Source of the DNA: Syntrophobacterales bacterium
Lineage (GTDB): Bacteria; Desulfobacterota; Syntrophia; Syntrophales; UBA2210
Assembly: GCA_021163105.1 (NCBI GenBank)
Contig: JAGGXJ010000101.1
Coordinates: 1 to 50,518 of the forward strand
Direction: 5' to 3'
DNA: 50,518 bases
Below are positions 25,344 through 33,337 of the stretch, piece by piece. Position numbers and translations under genes: made by a program. The stretch's first letter is position 1, and every line of letters begins with the position of its first letter. The notes below the pieces were generated by a model. The model was given only the letters and a program-made list of their open reading frames with translations, did no database searches and was not told the DNA's origin.

Positions 25344-26492
25344 TCAGATGTAACTGTGCATTATTCTGTATAAATCTCTGTCCAGATTTCCGAAACCTTC
25401 GCTTCTGTATTCTTCCAGCGCAGTCTTGAGCGCATTATAAGCCCTTCTGTCTGAAAGGTCATCAAGTCTTGTGTATATACCCTTTCTCCTGCCCAGACGA
25501 TATATAAGTCTGTCGTCTTCGGGCATCGCGAAAAACCTGTCAATGATGCCAATCAACCTCTCTTTGTCCTCGGGAAGCTTGCCGCCCAGTTCTTCCAGGA
25601 GATTGAGTATATGATCGCTGACTATCCGGCTTTCAATTCCATCAAGGTTTTCGATAAACAGCCTTATCTCTCTTACCACATCCTCATCACCAAGCGGTTT
25701 GAATTCCCCATTCTTCATCATCTTATAAAGATCTGTGCCTCTTCTTACCTGCAGTGACCTCATCCTTACGTAATCGGGGTTTATCTCATTGATAACCCTT
25801 GCGGTTTCTAGGGCATTTTCACGGGACCATATATCACCACCAAGACCCGGAATAATATACTCTGAGAGAGATATGCCCGACTCCACCACCTTTTGTCCAC
25901 CTTCTATATGATCCGCAGCAGTGACACCCTTTTTGATAAACTTCAGGACAGGATCGCACCCACTTTCCAAACCGATATGGATTCTTGTCAGGCCGGCGTC
26001 GCGCAGCATACGTAATTCCTCAATGGATTTCCGTCGGGCGGTATGCGACCGGCAGTATGAAGTAATTCTCTTGACATCTGGAAATTTTTCTCCGATGAAA
26101 GTTATTATCTCAACCAGGTTCTCTGTTTTCACTATTATGGAATCGGCATCTTGAAGAAAGACAGATTCACCGCCGAAATAGAGCCATGCGGCTACCTGTC
26201 TGAAACTGTCACTGTAAAATGCGTCACTCCCGTAAATATGATCTATCACAAAATGTGTAACCACTCCCTCCTGCCCAAGTTTCCAGGATATCTCCCGTAT
26301 CTGATCCGCTATATCCTTAACCTTCTGTATATCAGCCTTGATCTCCTTTACAGATCTCAGTCCAAACTTTGTTCCGTTGTATGTATGGCAGAAAGCACAC
26401 TTGTTCCAGGGACAGTTTCTTGTAACCCTGACCAGAAGACTTTTCGCCTCGCTCGGAGGTCTTATAGGCCCCTGTTCAAAAGAAAACTTCAT
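25344..26492 (-). CDS. Radical SAM protein with CX4CX2C cluster motif
   Basis: A 382-residue protein that should bind a [4Fe-4S] cluster and S-adenosylmethionine. The cluster cysteines are Cys27, Cys32 and Cys35 in NCPWNKCAFC, spaced CX4CX2C rather than the usual CX3CX2C. A TIM-barrel core follows, with SDSFRQVAAWLYFGG, RITSYCRSHTARR, and GLTRIHIGLESGCDPVLKFIKKG, which resembles the HemN/Elp3 class. EYIIPGLGGD is the usual glycine-rich strand. The remaining C-terminal third is charged and has no recognised domain. It stands alone, 120 bases before the carboxylase operon, so context does not reveal a substrate. Confidence 0.85.
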   Translation of the reverse strand: MKFSFEQGPIRPPSEAKSLLVRVTRNCPWNKCAFCHTYNGTKFGLRSVKEIKADIQKVKDIADQIREISWKLGQEGVVTHFVIDHIYGSDAFYSDSFRQVAAWLYFGGESVFLQDADSIIVKTENLVEIITFIGEKFPDVKRITSYCRSHTARRKSIEELRMLRDAGLTRIHIGLESGCDPVLKFIKKGVTAADHIEGGQKVVESGISLSEYIIPGLGGDIWSRENALETARVINEINPDYVRMRSLQVRRGTDLYKMMKNGEFKPLGDEDVVREIRLFIENLDGIESRIVSDHILNLLEELGGKLPEDKERLIGIIDRFFAMPEDDRLIYRLGRRKGIYTRLDDLSDRRAYNALKTALEEYRSEGFGNLDRDLYRIMHSYI

Positions 26493-26613
26493 AAATTATC
26501 ACCATGAATTGTAAGTACTCAGGTTGTTTAGACTGCAGGCTGTCAGGTTACAAAAAGACTGTCTATCTTCAGCCTGAGCCCTGTTCGTCAGGATAACCTG
26601 ACTATCTGAGTAG

Positions 26614-27144
26614 TTATCTGATTTTTTTCAGCTCATCCGAAAACACATCATATATATTCTGGCTGAACAAGACGAATCTGACCAGTTCTATGCCTTCGTG
26701 GTTCTTCACATAATTAATTATGGTCTTAAGGGCAATATATGCCGCTTCCGTCAGGGGATAACCATATATCCCCGCGCTTATCGCGGGAAAAGACACGCTT
26801 TTGAGTCCATTTTGAGTAACCTTCTTAAGACTCTCCAGATAGGCGCTTTTCAGAAGGTCTGCCTCTCCCCGATTGCCTCCGCTGTAAACCGGTCCTACCG
26901 TATGTATAACATGCCCGGCTTTGAGGTTTCCCCCTCCGGTAACCACCGCCTGTCCCGTTGGACAATAACCTATTGCTCTGCATTCCTCCATAATGGAGGG
27001 TCCTGCTGCCCTGTGTATGGCTCCGTCCACACCCCCGCCGCCCTTCAATCCTGAATTCGCGGCATTAACTATGGCTTCGGTTTCTTCCTTCGTTATGTCT
27101 CCCTGAACAAGCTCAATTACAGCATTATTAACCGTTATTTCCAT
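26614..27144 (-). CDS. Macrodomain protein, O-acetyl-ADP-ribose deacetylase type
   Basis: A single macrodomain of 176 residues, predicted to bind ADP-ribose and hydrolyse O-acetyl-ADP-ribose or ADP-ribosyl groups. The ATG at 27144 is chosen because AGGGGAG lies 6 bases upstream; the open frame reaches further, but without family similarity. The sequence matches MacroD/YmdB: VQGDITKEETEAIVNAAN, SGLKGGGGVDGAIHRAAG with the active-site Asp, CPTGQAVVTGGGNL, HTVGPVY, and SFPAISAGIYGYP. No ADP-ribosyltransferase, sirtuin or toxin gene is adjacent, so a housekeeping detox role is as likely as a partnered system. Confidence 0.92.
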   Translation of the reverse strand: MEITVNNAVIELVQGDITKEETEAIVNAANSGLKGGGGVDGAIHRAAGPSIMEECRAIGYCPTGQAVVTGGGNLKAGHVIHTVGPVYSGGNRGEADLLKSAYLESLKKVTQNGLKSVSFPAISAGIYGYPLTEAAYIALKTIINYVKNHEGIELVRFVLFSQNIYDVFSDELKKIR

Positions 27145-27560
27145 GGTCATCTCCCCTGCGTAACCGTTTGCAGTTGTCGGTTCACAGTTCACAGTTTTTC
27201 CAATAAATTATGAAACGATGAGCAAAACCCGATGATTGAAACATCCCGGATATTGATTTGAAGCCTCTCGAAATCCCGTATAAGCGGGATCTCCGCTATT
27301 GCTTCAACAGTTGCGGAAAGCTCCGACTGTTAAGGAACGGGATAAACCGCAAATGGTTACAGGAAGTTTTACGGGTATCACGAAGTGCCGGCAGAGAAAC
27401 ATTGGCCATGGGGCTCAGGTTGCAGGCTGACTGGAATAATGGGTAAGACCCACCGATTGAAATATTTTGGATATTAATTGCAATTCTTTAGTTTTTTCAA
27501 CCGTGAATCCCGACAAGTCGGGATAAACCGTAAACGGTTATGAACTTCGATCCTGTCCCG
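27145..27560. other. Gene-free gap rich in degenerate repeats
   Basis: About 415 bases with no supportable gene. A direct repeat of about 33 bases is seen at 27230-27262 and 27451-27482 (GATTGAAA..., then GGATATT). Palindromes ATCCCG/CGGGAT at 27273-27290 and ATCCCGAC/GTCGGGAT at 27507-27524 belong to a family scattered through the window. A GGTTCACAGTTCACAGT run near 27179 resembles one near 38460. Confidence 0.5.
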
Positions 27561-28166
27561 CTATTTCTTGATTTTCGCCTCATAAAACTTCTTGAAATAA
27601 TCTGCGCCTGACCACACAGTTAAAACAAGCGCGAGATAGAGAACAACCATACCAACTACATGCGCGTTAATGCCAAAGACGGTGTCATAGTGTATCAACA
27701 GCGCCGATACCGCGACAATCTGGCATAAGGTCTTCTGTTTGCCCAGCCTGCTTGCGTCGATTACAAGACCATCCGCCGAAGCGACACTTCGCACTCCATC
27801 CACAAACAAGTCTCTCATGATAATAATTGCAACTATCCATGCAGGAATCCGGCCTATCGGAATCATCATAATCATAGCGGTACTCACTATAAGTTTATCC
27901 GCCACGGGGTCCAGAAATTTTCCCATTGTGGTTACGATATTGTACTTTCTCGCCACGTACCCATCTATCAGATCCGTAATTGAAGCTATAATAAACAGAA
28001 CGGCAATAGCCATACTCAGGATTCTGCCGGGAGAAAGAAGAAGCAGAAACAATACCGGGATCACCGTGAGTCTGAGAAGGGTGATACAGTTCGGAAGATT
28101 GAATATCTCGCTTCTATCCTCTGATGTTGTCATCTTATCAAAGGAATCTTTCAGAAAGTTTATCAT
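27561..28166 (-). CDS. pgsA: CDP-diacylglycerol-glycerol-3-phosphate 3-phosphatidyltransferase
   Basis: A membrane enzyme that makes phosphatidylglycerophosphate, the step to phosphatidylglycerol and cardiolipin, from the CDP-diacylglycerol supplied by CdsA. I use the ATG at 28166 (201 residues), which has AAGGGG upstream and begins one base before the transaldolase TGA; the longer frame runs into that gene. The core has NLPNCITLLRL, several hydrophobic helices, and the CDP-alcohol phosphotransferase motif in LIDGYVARKYNIVTTMGKFL followed by DPVADK. The N-terminal 20 residues are charged (KDSFDKMTTSEDRSE), a slight extension on the family. Confidence 0.94.
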   Translation of the reverse strand: MINFLKDSFDKMTTSEDRSEIFNLPNCITLLRLTVIPVLFLLLLSPGRILSMAIAVLFIIASITDLIDGYVARKYNIVTTMGKFLDPVADKLIVSTAMIMMIPIGRIPAWIVAIIIMRDLFVDGVRSVASADGLVIDASRLGKQKTLCQIVAVSALLIHYDTVFGINAHVVGMVVLYLALVLTVWSGADYFKKFYEAKIKK

Positions 28167-28167
28167 G

Positions 28168-28815
28168 TCACCCCTTCGGGACTTTACGCCAGTCGACCAG
28201 AAATCTCTCGACACCCACATCCGTAAGCGGATGTCCGGCAAGCTGCTTTATAACCTTGAATGGAATTGTGGCAATATCGGCCCCGAGGAGCGCCGCATCA
28301 AGAACATGAAGAGGGTGCCTGACACTTGCAACAATAATTTCGCAGTCGAATCCGTAGTTGTCGAAAATGGTCAATATCTGTTCCACAAGATCCATTCCGT
28401 TGTGGGAAATATCGTCAAGCCTCCCTATGAATGGACTGACATAGTCAGCGCCTGCCTTAGCGGCCAGAAGTGCCTGTACGGGTGAAAAAATCAGTGTCTG
28501 GTTTACACTGATTCCCATATCGGACAACATTCGCGTTGCTTTCAAGCCTTCGGTTGTCATCGGAACTTTCACCACAACATTCTCCGCCAGTTTCGCCAGT
28601 TTTTCCCCTTCGGCAACCATACCATTGGCGTCTTCGCTTATCACCTCAAGACTTACAGGTCCCTTGACTATCTCCAATATTTCTCTGACTACTGTGTCAA
28701 AATCCTTATTTTCCTTTGCAACAAGGGAGGGATTTGTGGTTACGCCATCAACCATCCCCAGCTCCAGACCCTCTTTGATTTCATCAATATTCCCGGTATC
28801 TATAAAAAACTTCAT
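28168..28815 (-). CDS. tal: Transaldolase, small TalC type
   Basis: Transfers a dihydroxyacetone unit between sugar phosphates in the non-oxidative pentose phosphate pathway. The 215-residue length and [15 protein letters not shown]...GVTTNPSL place it in the family shared with fructose-6-phosphate aldolase (FsaA). The Schiff-base lysine is Lys83 in VVVKVPMT. Two residues separate the activities: FsaA has Gln59 and Tyr131, whereas here the matching sites are Glu57 (LEVI) and Phe129 (SPFIG), which favours transaldolase. AAGGAG precedes the ATG at 28815. It overlaps the start of pgsA and follows the small membrane protein. Confidence 0.93.
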   Translation of the reverse strand: MKFFIDTGNIDEIKEGLELGMVDGVTTNPSLVAKENKDFDTVVREILEIVKGPVSLEVISEDANGMVAEGEKLAKLAENVVVKVPMTTEGLKATRMLSDMGISVNQTLIFSPVQALLAAKAGADYVSPFIGRLDDISHNGMDLVEQILTIFDNYGFDCEIIVASVRHPLHVLDAALLGADIATIPFKVIKQLAGHPLTDVGVERFLVDWRKVPKG

Positions 28816-28824
28816 ACAATCTCC

Positions 28825-29082
28825 TTAATTGTTTTCTTTCATGTATTTTTCAAGACATTCCCTGCTGCAAAAGTACAGTGTTTTGCCATTCAAGGTGGCT
28901 TTGTGGGCGCTGTTTATCGGTACGTATGTGCCGCAACACGGATCTTTTACAAGCTCTTCTCCCTTTATCCTGGATGTCCCTCCAGAACGACCTTTCAATA
29001 TCTTTTCCGACGGGGCAAACAAAGATTTTGAGAGACGATATACCACATATACGATAATGCCTGCAATTACTAAACGAATCAT
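28825..29082 (-). CDS. Small membrane-anchored YHS-like (PP0621-type) metal-site protein
   Basis: An 85-residue protein with one N-terminal membrane helix (residues 2-18), a charged linker, and a C-terminal YHS/TRASH-like domain: DPCCGTYVPINSAHKATLNG then KTLYFCSRECLEKYMKENN. The cysteines (DPCCG, FCSREC) look like a metal-binding site. I take the ATG at 29082, which overlaps the folK TGA (ATGA); an ATG eight codons upstream at 29106 is possible but less family-like. It resembles the uncharacterised PP0621 family. Its position between folK and transaldolase is probably operon convenience; no copper or other metal genes are near. Confidence 0.8.
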   Translation of the reverse strand: MIRLVIAGIIVYVVYRLSKSLFAPSEKILKGRSGGTSRIKGEELVKDPCCGTYVPINSAHKATLNGKTLYFCSRECLEKYMKENN

Positions 29083-29603
29083 TTCCAAACAAACTGGCGG
29101 CCCCATTCACCACTCAGCCACTTAACTTTATTTTTGTCCTGAAGCCTGTCCAGCAACCCCTTTTCAGATATCCCGAAAGCGGGATGTATAGCACAGGGAG
29201 CTATCTCATTCAACGGAACAAGCACAAAACGTCTCTTGTGAAGCTCAGGATGAGGCAGAACGAGTCCTTCCTCTTTTATGACAATCTGTCCATATAGAAG
29301 AATATCAATATCTATTACCCTTGGGCCCCATTTCTCGCCCCTGACCCTGCCCATTTCATCTTCCACTCTCTGCATGGCATTCATGAGGGCGCGCGGCCTG
29401 AACCTGGTTCTTATCTCAATGACTCCATTTACAAACCAGTCCTGTTCTTCAAATCCGACCGGCTGAGTTTTATACAGTGATGAGCATCTCAACATCCCGA
29501 CGCCATCTATATCAGATATGCGTTTTACAGCAGCGGCACAGTTCAAAACCGGATTTCCCACATTGGAACCTATGCCCAGAAAGCAGACAACGCCATCGTC
29601 CAT
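29079..29603 (-). CDS. folK: 2-amino-4-hydroxy-6-hydroxymethyldihydropteridine pyrophosphokinase
   Basis: Adds pyrophosphate from ATP to the pterin before DHPS in folate synthesis. The 174 residues begin with FLGIGSNVGNP and include SSLYKTQPVGFEEQDWFVNGV, the ATP/Mg site KWGPRVIDIDILLYG with its two aspartates, and LPHPELHKRRFVLVPLNEI. A palindrome ATCCCGAAAGCGGGAT lies inside the coding sequence at 29170-29185 (around HPAFGISEK), matching a repeat type found between genes elsewhere here. folP is not adjacent. Confidence 0.95.
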   Translation of the reverse strand: MDDGVVCFLGIGSNVGNPVLNCAAAVKRISDIDGVGMLRCSSLYKTQPVGFEEQDWFVNGVIEIRTRFRPRALMNAMQRVEDEMGRVRGEKWGPRVIDIDILLYGQIVIKEEGLVLPHPELHKRRFVLVPLNEIAPCAIHPAFGISEKGLLDRLQDKNKVKWLSGEWGRQFVWK

Positions 29604-29618
29604 GGTGATATCCCTGTT

Positions 29619-30425
29619 TCAATCTTTCAGGCCTAGGACATCCTGCATATCATAAAGCCCGTTTTCCCTGTCCATAATCCAGACAGCCGCCCTGATCGCC
29701 CCTCCGGCAAAGTTATCGCGGCTGTGTGCCCTGTGAATAAACTCCAGTCTCTCACCCATACCGCCGAAGATTACCGTATGTTCTCCCACAATGTCACCGG
29801 CTCTCACGGTCTGCACACCTATTTCATTCTTCGGCCTCGCGCCTATCATGCCCTTGCGCCCATATACACCAACCTTGTCAATGTCTCTGTCAAGGGTTTG
29901 CGCTATGATCCCGGCCATTTTCACAGCGGTTCCGCTGGGCGCGTCTTTCTTCTGGTTATGATGCGCCTCGATGATTTCCACATCATATTCGTCACCCAGG
30001 ATCCCGGCCACATCTTTCAACACCTTGAACATCACATTCACACCGACACTCATGTTGGGCGCCAGAACGCATCTCGCCCCCCTGGAGATCTCCGCCACCT
30101 GTTCCATCTCATCCGGTGTCAGTCCTGTGGAACCTATTACAATAGCCTTATTGTTCTCCGCGGCTATCCTGAGATGTTCTACAGAAGCGGTGTGACTGCT
30201 GAAATCTATAATGACGTCGCCCTGTCCGACGCATTCGTTCAGATCATCTTCCAGAGTTACACCCGTTTTACCCAGCCCCAAGTACTCGCCAACATCGCTG
30301 CCTGTGAGGTGATGACCTTTCTGTTCCACAGCTCCCGCGAGTTCTACTCCATCAGCGTTCTGGACAAGCGTTATTATACGCCCCCCCATCCTTCCGGCGG
30401 CGCCGGTAACTATTACCTTTACCAT
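29619..30425 (-). CDS. dapB: 4-hydroxy-tetrahydrodipicolinate reductase
   Basis: Reduces hydroxytetrahydrodipicolinate with NAD(P)H in lysine and diaminopimelate synthesis. I use the ATG at 30425 (268 residues, MVKVIVTGAAGRMGG), preceded by GGTGAG; a GTG three codons upstream is the alternative. The N-terminal nucleotide fold has TGAAGRMG, then DVIIDFSS, IGSTGL, the catalytic EAHHNQKKDAPSGTA with the His-His pair and Lys, and the C-terminal NFAGGAIRAAVWI. It follows dapA by about a dozen bases. Confidence 0.96.
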   Translation of the reverse strand: MVKVIVTGAAGRMGGRIITLVQNADGVELAGAVEQKGHHLTGSDVGEYLGLGKTGVTLEDDLNECVGQGDVIIDFSSHTASVEHLRIAAENNKAIVIGSTGLTPDEMEQVAEISRGARCVLAPNMSVGVNVMFKVLKDVAGILGDEYDVEIIEAHHNQKKDAPSGTAVKMAGIIAQTLDRDIDKVGVYGRKGMIGARPKNEIGVQTVRAGDIVGEHTVIFGGMGERLEFIHRAHSRDNFAGGAIRAAVWIMDRENGLYDMQDVLGLKD

Positions 30426-30436
30426 TTTACTCACCG

Positions 30437-31312
30437 TTACCAGATCAGACCGTAATCGGTCATAATCTGCTTCAATTTCCCATAAGTTACATCAGACATC
30501 CTGCAAAGCGGAAGCCTTGTTTCATATTCTATCTTGCCCATCATTGCAAGGGCGGCCTTTACCGGAACTGGGTTGGTTTCCAAAAAACACGCATCCATTA
30601 CAGGCCGCATTCTGTAGTGAAACTCTCTTGCCTTATCCAGGCTGCCTTCATCAAAAGCATCTATCATGGCTGCCATATCTTCAGGAATGATATTGGATAC
30701 AACGGAGATAACTCCCTTGCCCCCCACCGCGAGAATTGGCAGGACCGTAAAATCATCACCTGAGAGGACAAAAAAGTCGTCGACACAGAGTTCCACAATC
30801 TTGCTTATCTGTTTCAGGTCACCCGAGGCCTCTTTTATCCCTGCTATATTGCTGATCTTTGAGAGTCTGGCATCCGTTTCCGGCAGGAGATTAATCCCTG
30901 TTCTGCCGGGTACATTATAGAGAACAATAGGAACAGGAACAGCTTCTGCCACAGCCTTGTAGTGCTGAAAAAGCCCCTCCTGTGTAGGTTTATTATAGTA
31001 TGGAGTAACCAGCAATGCACCATCCACTCCAGCTTCGTACGCATGTCTGGTAAGCCTTATTGCCTCACTTGTACTATTGGAACCGGTCCCGGCAATCACG
31101 GGGACTCTCTTCTTAACGGCATCTACCGTAATCTCAATAACCCTGTCGTGCTCTTCATGGGACAGCGTCGCACTCTCTCCAGTAGTGCCGCAGGGGACAA
31201 TGCCGTCGGTTCCCCCTTCTATCTGGAATTCGATAAGCGTCCTCAGCGCCTCTTCATCCACCTTTCCATCCTTGAATGGCGTTACAATCGCTACTATTGA
31301 TCCTCTAAACAT
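30437..31312 (-). CDS. dapA: 4-hydroxy-tetrahydrodipicolinate synthase
   Basis: Condenses pyruvate with aspartate semialdehyde, the first lysine-specific step. The 291-residue TIM barrel carries the Schiff-base lysine Lys160 in AGIKEASGD, Tyr132 in LYNVPGRTG and the Thr44-Thr45 pair in GTTGES, so it is a true DHDPS rather than an N-acetylneuraminate lyase relative. AGGAGA lies before the ATG at 31312. The gene order lysA-dapA-dapB is usual in Desulfobacterota; their aminotransferase partner (dapL or dapC route) is not in the window, so the middle of the pathway cannot be assigned. Confidence 0.96.
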   Translation of the reverse strand: MFRGSIVAIVTPFKDGKVDEEALRTLIEFQIEGGTDGIVPCGTTGESATLSHEEHDRVIEITVDAVKKRVPVIAGTGSNSTSEAIRLTRHAYEAGVDGALLVTPYYNKPTQEGLFQHYKAVAEAVPVPIVLYNVPGRTGINLLPETDARLSKISNIAGIKEASGDLKQISKIVELCVDDFFVLSGDDFTVLPILAVGGKGVISVVSNIIPEDMAAMIDAFDEGSLDKAREFHYRMRPVMDACFLETNPVPVKAALAMMGKIEYETRLPLCRMSDVTYGKLKQIMTDYGLIW

Positions 31313-31367
31313 AATCTCTTCTCCTGTTTAAATTTTACTTTTCCGGTTACCCAATACACCTTTTATT

Positions 31368-31400
31368 CGACCCCTCAACCCCTTGAATCCTTAGCCCCTT
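31368..31400. repeat. CGACCCCT-type degenerate repeat
   Basis: CGACCCCTCAACCCCTTGAA and onward, between lysA and dapA directly after the lysA stop. The same wording (CTCGACCCCTTGAACCCCTG...) follows argG at 35052-35085, and an inverted form is at 11561-11597. It looks like a widespread degenerate intergenic repeat. Confidence 0.55.
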
Positions 31401-31404
31401 CCTT

Positions 31405-32661
31405 TTATTGCAGAAAATCCGGAACATTTTCGCCTTTTGTCAGGTCCGCCCGGGTTTCTCTGGATCTTATCACGTAAAACTCCCCATCTCTGACAAGCAC
31501 CTCCGGACTTCTCGGCCTTGAGTTGTAGTTTGAAGACATGGAAAACCCATACGCACCGGCACTCATGACAGCTATGAGTTCTCCCCTTTTCAGCTCAGGG
31601 ATAACCCTGCCCCTGGCAAGATAATCACCCGACTCACAAATGGGACCAACCACGTCAGATAATGTATCTTTCCGCTCTTTCAACTCAACAGGTTGAATTT
31701 TATGATACGAGTCATACAGACTGGGTCTTATCAGATCATTCATTCCCGCGTCAACTATGACAAACCGCTTGTCCGCATTGGTCTTTGTATAAAGCACCTC
31801 GGAAACCAGGATGCCCGCGTTTCCCACGATCACCCTTCCCGGTTCAAATATGAATGTGCAATCGATATCTCTTACTCTCTCCATAATGGCCTTCGCGTAA
31901 TCCTGTGGATGAGGCGGGTTTTCATCATCATAGGTGATTCCCAGACCTCCACCCAGATCCAGATACCTGATGTTTATACCTTCATTTCTAAGAGAAGATA
32001 TCAGCTCTTTCAGGCGATCCAGTGCGTCGATAAAGGGGGAGATTTCTGTGATTTGTGATCCTATATGACAATCCACCCCTATGATGTCTATATGATCCAG
32101 CTTCATGGCATGCCGGTATTCGTCCAGAGATTTTTCAATATCTACCCCGAATTTATTTTCCTTCATGCCGGTGGATATATGTGGATGCGTCATGGGATCC
32201 ACATCGGGATTCACGCGCAGCGATATTCTTGCCACCCTGTTCATCTTTCCGGCGCATGCATTTATTACCTCAAGCTCCTGGGAAGACTCTATATTAAACA
32301 TAAGTATGTCATTCTCCAGCGCGTATCTTATTTCTTCCTCTTTTTTCCCGACTCCGGAATAGACTATCTTTCGAGGATCAGCCCCCGCCTGGAGAACCCT
32401 GTAGAGCTCTCCTCCGGAGACAATGTCCATGCCGCCTCCCTCATTCATGAATATCTTGAGGATAGCCGCATTGGAATTGGCCTTCGCGGAAAAACAGATA
32501 ATATGCGGGATATCATCAAATGCCGAGTCAAAAACTTTAAAATGCCTTTTGAGAGTCCTGTGGCTGTAAAGATAAAAGGGTGTTCCCACGGCCTTTGCCA
32601 CTTCGGCAACCGGAACATCCTCACACCAGAGTCTATTGTCTACATAATGAAAATAATTCAT
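31405..32661 (-). CDS. lysA: Diaminopimelate decarboxylase
   Basis: Decarboxylates meso-diaminopimelate to lysine, using pyridoxal phosphate. The ATG at 32661 gives 418 residues (MNYFHYVDNRLWCEDVPVAE); the frame continues upstream through repeat sequence without family similarity. The alanine-racemase-like barrel shows Lys60 in CFSAKANSN, HIGSQITE, the glycine-rich LDLGGGLGI, EPGRVIVGNAG, and the second-domain active-site motif GPICESGDYLA with AYGFSMSSNYNSRPR. Its leader contains a deep nested hairpin (32715-32840). Confidence 0.95.
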   Translation of the reverse strand: MNYFHYVDNRLWCEDVPVAEVAKAVGTPFYLYSHRTLKRHFKVFDSAFDDIPHIICFSAKANSNAAILKIFMNEGGGMDIVSGGELYRVLQAGADPRKIVYSGVGKKEEEIRYALENDILMFNIESSQELEVINACAGKMNRVARISLRVNPDVDPMTHPHISTGMKENKFGVDIEKSLDEYRHAMKLDHIDIIGVDCHIGSQITEISPFIDALDRLKELISSLRNEGINIRYLDLGGGLGITYDDENPPHPQDYAKAIMERVRDIDCTFIFEPGRVIVGNAGILVSEVLYTKTNADKRFVIVDAGMNDLIRPSLYDSYHKIQPVELKERKDTLSDVVGPICESGDYLARGRVIPELKRGELIAVMSAGAYGFSMSSNYNSRPRSPEVLVRDGEFYVIRSRETRADLTKGENVPDFLQ

Positions 32662-32714
32662 AATATCTCGTTCCCGGATTTTAGGAATCAAGAGTAAATA
32701 AGTTATACAGATTG

Positions 32715-32840
32715 CGCCGCAATTTTGTTTGTTTTCAAGGCGTGTTGAAACTTGCATAACGAGTTATGTAAGCTTTGGCACAACACAGAAAACAAGCAAA
32801 AGGACAAGCAAGGTGTATGAGTTATTCATGCTTGCTGACT
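32715..32840 (-). repeat. Nested multi-stem hairpin element before lysA
   Basis: An outer stem TTTTGTTTGTTTTC (32723-32736) with GAAAACAAGCAAAA (32788-32801) encloses TGTTG (32743) with CAACA (32781), and a perfect CATAAC-GA-GTTATG at 32755-32768. A second hairpin AGCAAG/CTTGCT at 32807-32836 abuts it. It fills most of the 198-base gap between the lipoprotein gene and lysA. Confidence 0.65.
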
Positions 32841-32859
32841 TAAACCTAAATCCTCAGGT

Positions 32860-33306
32860 TCAAGGTATCTCTACCCGGGCTGTATTGGATTCCTCTCCGC
32901 ACATATCACTGGAATCGCATATCATAATCCTGTAAGCATAGGAAAAACCTCTTCTTATGCTTCGATCCAGATATATAAACTTTCTTTTTTCATCCCGTCT
33001 TAAATCACGAAGCGGGAGGTCTCCCGCGATAACATATATACGCGGGCAATCCGGACAATTATCGTCATCTGTTCTTAACGCGCTCTTCAGAATCCTGACA
33101 TGTCCCGCATATACACGCTCTCCGGGAATGCTCCATTTTAGAACGATTCCATCTTTGTCGATAGAGACATCGAGGTCTGAAACCGGTTCGGGATAATTGA
33201 TATTCAGGTAACGCGGATCGGCCTTCTTCCCGCAACCGGAGCAAAATACGGCCAGGGAGAATACTGTTATTATCAATATTATCCACAAGCTATCCCTTTT
33301 CATCAT
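32860..33306 (-). CDS. Small lipoprotein with a fibronectin III-like region
   Basis: A predicted lipoprotein of about 148 residues. I use the tandem ATG ATG at 33306/33303, preceded by GCGGG; upstream codons run into repeat DNA. The signal peptide MKRDSLWIILIITVFSLAVF ends at a lipobox-like CSGC, then GKKADPRY, the CGxKxxP-like start typical of small LptM-type lipoproteins. PEPVSDLDVSIDKDGIVLKW reads like the first strands of a fibronectin III fold; a CPDC pair sits mid-domain and CDSSDMCG near the end. LptM-like genes often sit upstream of lysA, and this lies between argH and lysA, so an LptM-related origin is plausible but unproven. Confidence 0.8.
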   Translation of the reverse strand: MMKRDSLWIILIITVFSLAVFCSGCGKKADPRYLNINYPEPVSDLDVSIDKDGIVLKWSIPGERVYAGHVRILKSALRTDDDNCPDCPRIYVIAGDLPLRDLRRDEKRKFIYLDRSIRRGFSYAYRIMICDSSDMCGEESNTARVEIP

Positions 33307-33337
33307 ACCCGCACCTTTATTCCGATTTGTTCGACTC

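Noticed and set aside
27258-27446. 62-codon plus-strand gene in the macrodomain-pgsA gap
   Set aside because: It is built from degenerate repeat sequence and palindromes, has no ribosome-binding site and no recognisable domain.
28168-28815. Fructose-6-phosphate aldolase
   Set aside because: The two diagnostic residues are Glu57 and Phe129 rather than Gln and Tyr, so transaldolase is the better call.
32662-32859. Lysine riboswitch before lysA
   Set aside because: The gap is structured but lacks the conserved lysine aptamer core; the stems are simple nested palindromes like a repeat element.
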